Positions 48,086 to 60,200 of a stretch of 64,000 nucleotides of DNA are shown here, piece by piece (within the stretch, counting starts at the first letter, position 1; each line of letters starts with the position of its first letter). The stretch is taken from positions 79,990,159 to 80,054,158 of the forward strand of contig CANTUZ010000004.1 in NCBI GenBank assembly GCA_947846985.1. The letters are read 5' to 3'. The DNA comes from Fratercula arctica (Eukaryota > Chordata > Aves > Charadriiformes > Alcidae). Position numbers and translations under genes: made by a program. The notes under the pieces were generated by a model. That model was not told where the DNA came from and ran no database searches. It saw only the letters and a list, made by a program, of their open reading frames with translations.

Positions 48086-48205
48086 TCAGAAGGGGTTCAG
48101 CCGGATCCCTGTGCCCAGCGGGGAGAAAGGATTCACTTTGGCCCACATCAACGCGTCGTTCAGCGAAATGGCCGATTTTCCGTCTTCGAGGAAGAAGACG
48201 GGACC
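48086..48205 (-). CDS. WDR17: WDR17 terminal coding exon
   Basis: Encodes [39 protein letters not shown] and TGA (48086-48088). Acceptor GTCCAG, phase 0. The C-terminus is nearly identical to the mammalian protein, so this is the true stop. Confidence 0.95.
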   Translation of the reverse strand, partial: GPVFFLEDGKSAISLNDALMWAKVNPFSPLGTGIRLNPF

Positions 48206-51200
48206 CTGGACCGCCAAAACGGTTGGGGAGGGAGAGAAAAAGAGAGAGAGCAGAGGGATGGCGTGAGGGCTGCCATGAGGAGAGCACCTTCACCCGAAAA
48301 CCTGAGTTACAACCAGCATCTACGGTCGTAACACCCGTACCCACCAACTGAAAGCTTTGATGACAGTTACACTTCCTAAATTGAGCAAAGATGTCATGTT
48401 CCAACCTCTGGAGAGCCAACGCTTCATAATCCTGAAATATTTAGTTTTGGTTTTCATAACTGTGGTATTTTCTATGTTTCTAAATTATTCCAGAGTTAAA
48501 TCTACCCTGAATTAGAGTCTGAGGTAACACGGTTTTTGCCTTCAGAACACTACGCGTTTCATCGTGTCTGTCATTATCGGTGCTGATTTGTGTTTCCCCA
48601 TCTACAAAAACCCCAATATAAAGCCTCCAGGAACCGTTTGAAATCACAGAGCCGACACGCAGTCTACAGAATAATTGCAAACGTTCACCAAGAAAAGCCT
48701 GAAGGAGCAAATCCTGATTTGTCTGATGGAACAAGAGCTACTTGTGAATTTATTCACTTGATAAAATAACGTTCTCAAAGCTATGATTCAGTTTAAACGC
48801 CTTCTTCAAGAGTCAGACTCTCCAAACTCCCCACTTAAAACTTGCAAACCCGAGCAATTAGGCTGCGATACCATAGTAATAACAAAGCAATTAGTGAGCT
48901 GCTTTGTAAGGACTCCCAGTGGTCACTAATCCAGAAATACGGATGTTGTGGATGAGGAGCTGGTGAGCCCGTATTTCACAGAACCACGGGCTGCTTTGGG
49001 TTGGAAGGGACCTTAAAGATCATCTCATTCCACCCCCTGCCCTGGGCAGGGACACCTCCCACCAGCCCAGGTTGCTCCAAGCCCCGTCCAACCTGGCCTT
49101 GAACCCCTCCAGGGATGGGGCAGCCACAGCTTCTCTGGGCAGCCTGGGCCAGGGGCTCACCCCCCTCACAGCCAAGAATTTCTGCCTCAGATCTCATCTC
49201 AGTCTCCCCTCTGTCAGTGTAAAACCCTTCCCCCTCGTCCCGTGGCTCCCCTCCCTGATCCAGAGTCCCTCCCCAGCTTTCCTGGAGCCCCTTTAGGGCC
49301 TGGCAGGGGCTGGAAGGTCTCCCCGGAGCCTTCTCTTCTCCAGGCTGAACCCCCCCAGCTCTCTCAGCCTGTCCCCACAGCAGAGGGGCTCCAGCCCTCC
49401 CAGCATCTCCGGGGCCTCCTCTGGCCCCGCTCCAACAGCTCCATGTCATTCCTGTGCTGAGAATTCCCGTGTATTTGCTGGTGGAGACTCACACCAGCAG
49501 TGTCCCACAGCTGCCAGGAAACATGAGGGCCCAGCCCAAGCCCATGGCTCTGACGGGGACATCTTGGCACCAAGTCTGTTTAGGCTCGATGCCCTGCAGT
49601 GGTGAATTTTTTTTTACCTCAAAAATACCACCAGTGTTCTTTAATCTCTAATTTCTGATGCAAAATTGTCCCTCTTAATGCCCCACCAACCCTTCGGGCG
49701 GGCGTCGTGCATGGCACAGAGGAACCGGCCGCGGCCTCGTGTGGGAGCGTAAATTCACACGGAGACACTGGAGACAGGAGCTGGGGAGGAGCGTTGTCAG
49801 GCTCTGTCAGTGTTCCCTTCACGGAAATAACACCGTATAGCAAAGAAAGAGGTGGTGTAAGGTGTATGTTTTGATCATAAAATCCCCCACCCCCTCTGCT
49901 CTGCCCTGGTGAGGCCATATCTGGAGCACTGGGTCCAGTTTCAGGCTCCCCAGTTCAAGAGGGACAAGGAACTACTGGAGAGAGTCCAGCAGAGGCTACA
50001 AAGATGATGAAGGGCCTGGAGCATCTCTCTGCTGAGGAAAGGCTGAGAGCCCTGGGGCTGTTCAGCTGGAGAAGAGCAGGCTGAGGGGGGATCTCATCAA
50101 CACTCATCGATATCTAAAGGGGGGGTGTCAGGAGTATGGGGCCAGACTCTTCTCAGTGGTGCCCAGGGACAGGACAAGGGGTAACAGGCACAAACTTGAG
50201 CATGGGAAGTTCCATCTCAGCATGAGGAGGAACTACTTTGCTGTGAGGGTGGCAGAGCCCTGGCACAGGCTGCCCAGAGAGGTGGTGGAGTCTCCGTCTC
50301 TGGAGACATTCCAGCCCCGCCTGGACACGTTCCTGTGCCACCTGCTCTGGGTGACCCTGCTCTGGCAGGGGGTGGGACTGGATGATCTCCAGAGGGCCCT
50401 TCCAACCCCCACCATTCCATGATTCTGTGATAAAGCTCTATGTGAGTGATGAACACATATATCTATTTAGTCTTCTAATATCTGGTTTCAATTAATCAGG
50501 AATTACAAGTTTTATAGCCGGCACTTCCATAACGATTAATACTAACAATAGAACAATGCTAGAATGTGGCTGAAGGTAAATAATTTCCCATTTTCTATTC
50601 AAGCTGTGGCGAGGTAGTAGGTGATAAGTTACTTCAGACAAAACGTTTGGCAAAGGAAATCTGTCTTTCCTATGGAAATGAAAATGTTTTAGATTGGGAA
50701 ACTGGGTAATTACTTGATTGGACAATTCTTATACAGCCTTTCTTATCTAGAAGATATCAGCACTTGTCCTCTTTAATTTCAGCTACTGTGACAAGAGGGA
50801 AAACATTTTGCTTCCTAAATGATGGGAGGGACCTTAGATTTATGGCAACCTCCCAACTGGTGGCTGCCATGACCTAAGGAGCACCCCGGGGCGCGGAAGT
50901 CGTACCTGTATCCTCAGCCCGGTCAAACAGGAGATGTGGGCGTCCGAATGGCTGGGCAGGGTCGAGCCAGTGACATTGTCCGGCCCCACCATCCCTTTCA
51001 GAGGCTCCTCCGGCATTCGGGACGTGAGGAGGGAATAGACCCTTCTCTGGGACTCGGAGGGTGGCGTGCCCGGCGAGCCGTCGGCGGGCCTGCAGCAAAG
51101 GACACTTGGTTTGCAGCTATGCATCTTCATTGGTGTTGGAAATTAAAAGCCACAAAGCACTCATTTTTTACATTCATAGTCAGATGTTACAAAGGAAATA

Positions 51201-54200
51201 AATAGTGTATTTACAACTAAACGTTCATGGTAATTTTCTATTTTTCCACCTACTTGTTTAATTGAGTACAGGCTCTCCAGGCATCCAGCTCCTCCGAGAG
51301 CTGTTCGATCTTCAGAGGTACGGATACTTCCCGTCTTTTTAAAAGCTGACTGAAAAGGAACGCAAATAATTAAGGGTCAAGTTAATTCTGACAACGAATA
51401 TTTTCTTAAAAGAAAATCAAGACACACAGTAGTAATAGAAAAGTGTTTTTTGATTGAACATGGAAATAACTTTATGGAAATAACTTTATGGAAATAAATT
51501 GACCATTCATGATAATCACTATATTAAACCTTGGAAATATTAAATTACTAGATGTAAAATGTGTAGATTTTGATTTAAGTTTGATTTTAATTATTGCTAT
51601 TGATTTAAGTTTGATTTTAATTATCGCTATTTACACCTATATAAAGTGTACATTTTTATTTAGGTTTGATTTTAATTATGCCTATTTACACCTTCTTATT
51701 TAGGATTGTCTTTAATTAGCTCTATTTTTTTTTCTTTGTATTTTAAGGCTATATGTGTTCCTATTTCTTAATAACGACAACTTTACTAAAATGAAGGGCC
51801 CATTTTGCCTGTATATGGTAGATATAATAAAAATACAGTTAGAGGAACAGGGTTCAATAGATGCTCTGTGACAGCCTTGTTTCACCTGGTTACTTGTCCA
51901 AAAGAGTTTCAAAACCCTTGCAGTGGCCGCGCTTTTTATTTTTCAAAATATAACGCACGGGACAGTTATTACCTGACCGAATTCAGCAAACATAGACTTG
52001 TGTCGGGAGGAGTTAAAAATGTCCATCTTAAGCATATGAGTATCCAGTTTAAGGTGGGCTGGAATCTAAAAATCCTGAAAATCTTGGGCAATCTGAGAAA
52101 ACATTTATTTTGCTGTTCTTGAAATCCAGGAGAACTTAAAGCTTGTCAGCCAAAGTATCACAAACTGAGTCTCAAAGATGGTTTGTTACTACAATTAATT
52201 ATTAATTCAGTGTTTTTATTAATTCAGTTTTGGGCCCTTCACTCCAAGAAAGACACTGAGGGGCTGGAGCGTGTCCAGAGAAGGGCAACGGAGCTGGTGA
52301 GGGCTCTGGAGCACAAGTCTGGTGAGGAGCGGCTGAGGGAGCTGGGGGTGTTCAGCCTGGAGAGAAGGAGGCTGAGGGGAGACCTTCTCGCTCTCTGCAG
52401 CTCCCTGAAAGGAGGGGGCAGCCAGGGGGGGTCGGGCTCTTCTCCCAAGGAACAGGCCATGGGACAAGAGGAAACGGCCTCAAGTTGCACCAGGGGAGGT
52501 TTAGGATGGATATCAGGAACAATTTCTTCATGGAAAGGGCTGTCAAGCATTGGAAGAGGCTGCCCAGGGCAGTGGTGGAGTCGCCATCCCTGGAGGGATT
52601 TAGAAGCCGGGCAGACGTGGTGCTGAGGGACATGGGGGTAGTGGGGGTTTTGGCAATGTTGGGTTGATGGTTGGACTTGATGATCTCAAAGGTCCCTTTC
52701 AACCGAGGTGATTCTATGATTCTATTCTATAATAATTAATAAATATTTTATTTCCATATCAGAATAGCCCTTCCGTAAGAGCTTATATTTCATCTTGCTT
52801 TCCTAAAGTCTGGTGGCTCAGAAAAAAAAAAAAACAAAAAACACAAAAGCAACAAACCCAACAGTTCTTTCCCCCTTTCCCTGCAATGAGCTGGTTCAAG
52901 AGTCAAGTCTAGTCAAGTAGGCCTAGTCGTCAGGTCAGGCCAAGACAGGTGACTGGTTGGGGTTGAGCTGGGCCCATGGGCAGGACCAGGCCAGGTTGGA
53001 TCAAGTGGGCCAGGTCAATTGTGTTAATGCCTGGGAGTATCAGCCCACCCAGCAACAGAAGGTCCAGCCGGGTTTGTTGGTGGGAATCAAGGTAGTTCTC
53101 AGTCATGAACTCCAAGTTCAATGCTTGTTCTTGTGGCTAGTGAGCAAGTCTGGGCAAATGGTCTAACACACAGATACTAAGTTAGAATTGTTACGTCAAC
53201 ATAGAATCCTGCTGAATACCGTCTACTGCTAAAAATCGTTTTTCTTACAGAACAATGAGTTTGACTGAAATCCTGGAATCACAACTTGTTACGTTACCTC
53301 AGAAACGTCTACGTGTATAAGGCACAAAGAAAGTACAGAAGGTTCTATACGCAGGCACGGGCATGTCCTTACAACTTTATAACAGAACTGGGAACTCGGA
53401 TTTTTACTTCTTTTTGGGGTGGGTGGGAGGGGGAAGTGGGGAAAACGTATGGCCCACATCGTAATAGGGACTGGGACGTCTCAGCGTCACTGAAAAAACA
53501 ATATTACCTCGTGTACTCATAAAGTGCGGGTACGATGCTGTTGTACTGTCTTCTGATGGCGAGCAAAGCACCGATGTAGCCACACAAAATCAGCAACTCA
53601 TTCCGAAATCTAGAAATGGACAGGTATTAATCATGAATAATAACAAGCATTGCAAAAAAAAAAGAAAAAAAAAGAAACAAATTTATATTCATATTATAAT
53701 TTTAAAACCTAATTTAGCCATCCATCTTTTTTGAAGAATTCCTTTGCTAATTATGCTTATTTTCTGTGTGGTGTCATTGTTAAAACTGACTCCGTCTGCT
53801 TGACATTGATTTCAATGTATTATATTTTAAATAGCATGTACAACATACAGTTATTAAGCACAATCATGGAAAGTTACAAAAACAATGCCATTCAGCTCTT
53901 TTAGTAGGATAAAACTCTAAATGTAAATAAAAGCACCCCACATTTTAGTGTGGACTTCAGTTTGCCAAGTTCCCCACAGGCAAGAGGTTTTTTTGCTCCT
54001 TTTAGTTCTGTGCAGGCGACTCAGCCCCGGCTGCAACCACGGGGCATAAAGGTGAACTGCAGCGATCCAGCTATTTTAGACCTAATTTGGAGAGTGACAG
54101 CTCAAATTTCCTTAACACTTTGACTTAAAACCTGTATTACGCGTGGTACCACCGCTCTTTTTCTTACGGAAACTGAAACCAGAGCTGATCAAAGTGAGAT

Positions 54201-57200
54201 TCTTCAGATCAGACCAACACTGACCACCCATTGTAAATGCCCCACAGAGAAAGAAGCAGTAAAATATCTTTTTTCCTTCTTGCTAGACCTTGACAATTCA
54301 GGAAAATTCCACGTTCTATTCTCCAGATTGGGAACCAGCCTTATTGTTGATACTTTTTTGTACCCCTCTTCTGGTAAACAAAAAAGTGATACTAACAGCA
54401 CACACCGATATTTTTTTAATTCCAAAAGTTTCCTTTAATGAAACTTCCACTTTTATAAGGAAGGCAAGTATACTCACTCGCTACATTTATGCAACACTAA
54501 TCGTTCAGTGCGTGTGTAACTCAGAAGATCAAGATAGGGGCAGACTGAATCTAAAGTCCAATCTGAGCCACAGAGTTGTTCTGTTGGGAAAAGAGAAACA
54601 AAAAAGGTCTCAAGAGACAACTCATGCAAACAACTTCGCTTTAAAAGGTTTCCTCCTCCAAGCACCCACCTTTCACGTGCTGAATGCCAATAGGGAGAGC
54701 CTTTTCAGGTTCTGTGCTCAATAGATAGTACTTTATAGTTTCGAATATGTCCCCATCTGCCTGAACTGTCTCTGCCAATCGCAGACATTCTTCTACACTG
54801 GGAAGATTACACTGGAAAACAAAGATTTTGCCGAAGAATTATTGTAAGGTTCAAACAATTCTGTAGGACGCCGAGAAATACTGAAGTTTGTACATAATCA
54901 TAGAATCATGAAATAATTTGGGCTGGAAGGGATGTTAAAGCCCAGCCAGTGCCACCCCCTGCCCTGGGCAGGGACACCTCCCACCAGCCCAGGCTGCTCC
55001 AAGCCCCGTCCAACCTGGCCTTGAACCCCTCCAGGGATGGGGCAGCCACAGCTTCTCTGGGCAACCTGGGCCAGGGGCTCACCCCCCTCACACCAAAGAA
55101 TTTCTGCCTCAGATCTCATCTCAATCTCCCCTCTTTCAGTTTAAAATCATCCGCACTCGTCCCATGGCTCCCCTCCCTGATCCAGAGTCCCTCCCCAGCT
55201 TTCCTGGAGCCTCTTTAGGGACTGGCAGGGGCTGGAAGGTCTCCCCGGAGCCTTCTCTTCTCCAGGCTGAACCCCCCCAGCTCTCTCAGCCTGTCAACAG
55301 TAAGATCAGACTCTCTATGAAAGAATTTAAGCAGTATCAGTTTCCATTGCTAATGTTTTTTGTGAGCTTTTTACCGCCGCTTAGTAGATGTGCCCTGAGC
55401 TGAACATTAAGGGGCTGGTGAAGCCCCTTCTGCTGCTGAAGAGGAAGGGGGGGATTTAAGGAGGTTACAGAGACGAGATATAAAATAATCCAGGATTGGA
55501 CAGAAAGGTGATCTGCCAAGACACGATTAGGCCGCACTTCAGTGATGAGGAGGTTACGTCACGCTGACAAGTAATTCAGAAGACCATAAGCTTCTTCAGA
55601 AGTAACCCGTGTAAGGCTACACACAGAGCAGAATTCAAGAACTGAAGTTTTTCTTGTGCAACACTGAAAATAAAGTCAATAACGATTAAGAGATTAAAAA
55701 AGGATATGTAACATCTACGACTGCTCGTGACAAATTCATCCTACAGGTTTATTTGGCCTTAAATTTTCTGAAATTAGTAAATCAATCAATCCAAACCCTC
55801 TTGTTAGGGTTCAGGTCAATTCTTTTTCACTGTACCTTTTCATGCAGGTCATTTATTTCTGCTACGCATCCAGGATAGAAAGCACACAGCTTCACTAACT
55901 GCAGTTTATTATCAGGAATCATCATGAGAAGATCAGCTGCTAAATCCCTGCACAAACAAAAGATGACATGTAGTTACTCCTGCTGGTTTGTAACAGGAGG
56001 AAACTCGTTTTTCTCTTTTACATTCCTTTTATAACAAAGGGTTTACTGAGAAAGATACTATTTCTAGAGAAGAGCACGTCCCAGACCATGACAAACAGAA
56101 GCTACCTCAGTCTCTAGTTTGGTGCAATAAATGAGGCTTAACCTATTAATCTTTTTTTTTTTTTTTTATGGAATTCAGGTGTTAATTTTCTGTTGCTTTA
56201 GCTGGTTGAATTAAATGGCTGGGCACTCCTCACGCCTGGGAGCCAGCTCAAGGTGAGATGGAAGGATACGCCAGCAGGGATGGGAAGGGAGAGCAGAACC
56301 TCTCTCTCCAGTTTGAAAGAAGGGAAGATGTTAGTGTGGCCCCGGGTCACGAAACCTTCCTCAAACTTCCAGGCTTCTGGAGTTCCATGGCAGCATAAAA
56401 CATGCCTCAAAAGCACCTCTCAGCTTCTGAACAGCTACTGCTTCTGACACATTACAAAAGAGAGATTATATGAAAAAAAGAACGCGATGCATATTTTCAT
56501 CCTTCTGGAATGGAACACTGAGTTTGTAACAAACTGACGTTTCTTGAAATATTCCTGACTTTTGACCATTTGTTACCTCCTCAACAAAACAAGCAGCTGG
56601 ACGGAACACGTGTAAATATTAATAAACTATTTTGAAACGATTATTCAGTTATAGCTTTTTTAATAACTGATTGCTCTGGTTGTTCCGTGACTCTTCTATT
56701 CACGCAGACATCATTTCTCCCGTCACCCACAAGACTGACTTGCCCCTGTCTAAGGCAAAAACTCCCACTGGATTTTCCGAATGGGGTCCTTGGCTTAAAA
56801 ATATTGAGGTGAGCTACTGTCCAACATTTGCAACCGCTTTCCAGCCCACTTCCAAGTATTGATCACAATTAAGAACTTAGAACACTTAGTTTAAGCTTAT
56901 TTTTAGCATTAGTAAAGCCACACGCTTTTCAACTCTCTCCATAAACAAGCGAAATACCTGTATCCAAGTGATGGAAAGCTAAAAGGGAGACATTGAAACA
57001 GTAATGAACAAAACTTTGCTTTGTGTTGTTACTTTACACAGGAAAAATCTAATAGAAAAATAATTAAACTACAACAGCAGATCTAAACAAAGTCGGTTAA
57101 ACTGACCCTTAATAAAAATAACCAAAAAAAGCCTTTTGACAACCCAAAGAAGCTGATGCCAAAAGGCCTTTGGAGAATTTGTTACCCCATTGCCATGCAA

Positions 57201-60200
57201 GAGCCACTTTTCCAAGATACAGAAAGGCTCCTTCAGAATATCGTGTATTTCACAAGTTCTTAAACTGTCTTCAAGATCAGCTACTCACACGCACCCATCT
57301 TCACGGGCAATTTAGACATTTTTCAAAAGGGATTAGAAATTGCTGAGCCAAAAAAAAATTGAAATCAAATGTTTATTTAAAAAAAAAAAAAAATCCAAAG
57401 CCCTCATATAACAGCCCACAAATTGTGTTACCTGGAATGGTTTTTTTAAGAATGAAACTGAAAAAACACTGGCGGTGTAAAGCATAAAAGCAGGTGCCTG
57501 AGTCTGCACGGGCAGGATTCAGGATCTCAAGTGAAATGCCACGAGCCTTCTGAACAGCAAAGGGTGCTTTTACCAGTATTGGGGTGCTAAACACAAATAA
57601 AATGAAAACGGTTGTCTTAAAGACTCGCGCATTTTCCCAAGGCTGTAGATTGGGAAAGACGGGGAAGGGCATGAACGTTTAGTTTTGACTTTTTTTTTGT
57701 TTGGATTGTATATTTTAGAGCACTTCTAAACAATAAAATAAAATAAAAAATACAACCCCCCACAAAAAACCCGCAACCAAACACCAAAAAAACATTCCCA
57801 TAACTGATTTCATTACTACCCCATCAAGGTGCTTTCGGTATTCCTTGAGGCGTCTACAATTAAGTGTGTCTCTACAACTGAAGTGCTTCCAATTGATGGG
57901 TGTCTCCAAGCAAAACAACCACTAAACCCCAAAAGGGCAAATATCAGACGCCCTTGAACTCCAGCTTCCCCATCCATGGAGTGGACCAAGGGGAATTACG
58001 CTGTGCCAGTACCTCTTTATTACAAAATATGAAGAGATTCAGGAATCTCTAATCTTTTCCTACAGAATAGAAAAACGTTGCGGAGTGGCTGCAGATCAGA
58101 GTCCGGGATTGCAGGGTGTCGCTGGACCAGGGGTAGCACATGAAACCCACTGACAAACCGGATGGATACTTGGGCAATACACACTACACCAATTTGAAAT
58201 TCTATCACGTATACCCATGCAGACTTCAGCGCACACCTGCCCTAAGTTTGCAGAAGTTTTATGTATATGCACATAAATGCCGTGCTATTGTAAATACTTG
58301 GTACAGCAATGACATCAGAACTAGCTTTTGTTATGGAACTGGAAAAAATAGAATCATAGAATCATAGTTCAGGTTGGAAGGGACCTTAAAGCCCAGCCAG
58401 TGCCACCCCCTGCCCTGGGCAGGGACACCTCCCACCAGCCCAGGCTGCTCCAAGCCCCGTCCAACCTGGCCTTGAACCCCTCCAGGGATGGGGCAGCCAC
58501 AGCTTCTCTGGGCAACCTGGGCCAGGGGCTCACCCCCCTCACAGCCAAGAATTTCTGCCTCAGATCTCATCTCAGTCTCCCCTCTTTCAGTTTAAATCCA
58601 TTACTTCTCATCCTATGGCTCCCGTCCCTGATCCAGAGTCCCTCCCCAGCTTTCCTGGAGCCCCTTTAGGGACTGGCAGGGGCTGGAAGGTCTCCCCGGA
58701 GCCTTCTCTTCTCCAGGCTGAACCCCCCCAGCTCTCTCAGCCTGTCCTCACAGCAGAGGGGCTCCAGCCCTCCCAGCATCTCCGGGGCCTCCTCTGGCCC
58801 CGCTCCAACAGCTCTGTGTCCTTCTGCTGTTGGTGCCCCAGAGCTGGAGGCAGCGCTGCAGGGGGGTCTCCCCCGAGCGGAGCAGAGGGGCAGAATCCCC
58901 CCCTGGCCCTGCTGCCCACGCTGCTGGGGATGCAGCCCAGGCTGCGGGGGGGTTCTGGGCTCCAAGAGCACATTGCTCGGGCACGTCCAGCTTCTCATCC
59001 ACTAACATGAAGTCCTTCTCAGCAGGGCTGCTCTCCATCCCTTCATCCCCCACAGCCTGTGCTGATACCGGGAGCTGCCCCGACCCCTGAGCATGACCCT
59101 GCACTAATATACGGTGTTTTTTCTTAACTCCATGTCCAGTGCTTCCTATCAGAGGCTATTTAAAAATCACCCTTCACAACAAAGGCAGGGAGATCTGAGA
59201 AAGGGCTTCAGAGACTTTATAATCTGCAGATGGAGTTGCCAAAACAACCCTGTTAGAACTGGTGCAATGCAGACATGCTAAATCATTGCAAAGCCAAAGC
59301 AGCAAGTCATCCGTTTCTTCTTTTGTTGTTTTCTCCAGTGCTTCATCGTCTAGGGCAGGCTAAATGCTCTGCAGGGAGGACTTCCACTGGGTTTCTCTCA
59401 GGCTCCCTCTAGATGCTTAAGCGAATACCAACTGTAGGAGAAAAACTGATGCTTAATTCCAGGATCTGTTGAAGCACATGTTTTCTATGAAATGTTAATT
59501 CCGAAACACCTGTGCAGCTGCCAAATATACCTTAGCATGATTTTCTGCTTTTCACTGGTAGAGGAAAACCAGACCAAAACTGTGTCCTTCAAAGTAAAAC
59601 TACTGCAAGGAGGAAAAGAAGATGTAGCAGAGAGAAAGTTTCCCCTGTCTGCAACAGAGGAATGACCCGCTCCTGCAGAATTTATCTTGTTTCATCCTTA
59701 AGTCTTGTCAGCTGTCTTGTATTCCCAATACCGATATAAAATAATTCCTCAGCCTTTTAGCAAGTACATTTTTCCAGCAAGTACTCAAAAATCCCTTCAC
59801 AGATCTCACTTAAGCTTCTGTTCCTTTTGACTTCATAATTCAATTCTAGCCTTACTTTGTGTGAATCAGTCATTTCTGACGCCGTACAAGCTAGGATTTA
59901 TTATGCCACTATTGCCCAAGTATCTAGGGTTTTTCAGCCGGTTTCATACTCTGTTTGACAACGACTCTTCCCCCGTTTGCAATGCAGCCATTGTATTTTG
60001 AGATTAAAGCGGTACATTTGCACACCTGGTGCTTTAAAGGTCTAATACAGCAATTTTTATTCTACCTACCCATGGTGGTTTTGTGTCTGTAAAAGTCTCA
60101 GAATGAAACACCTTTATCGTTTTGTCAGGGGGAAGGAAAAAAAAAAAAAATTAAAAAAAAAAATCTCCTTTGGATTAAGAAATTCTTACCATGTTGTTAC

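Larger units (their letters stand above)
48206..50905 (-). other. WDR17: WDR17 last intron
   Basis: 2.7-kb intron containing two CR1 elements of opposite orientation (48975-49445 and 49894-50432). They belong to different subfamilies. No extra exon seen. Confidence 0.8.
51350..53507 (-). other. WDR17: WDR17 intron with tandem repeats and a CR1
   Basis: 2.2-kb intron holding the two tandem repeats near 51.46-51.73 kb, a CR1 at 52227-52730, an A-rich tract near 52824 and a CAGG/CAAG-rich stretch at 52895-53000. No exon seen. Confidence 0.8.

Noticed and set aside
51241..51254. Alternative WDR17 donor at GTGG a few bases after the chosen one
   Set aside because: Using it would include an in-frame TAG and break the phase with the next exon.
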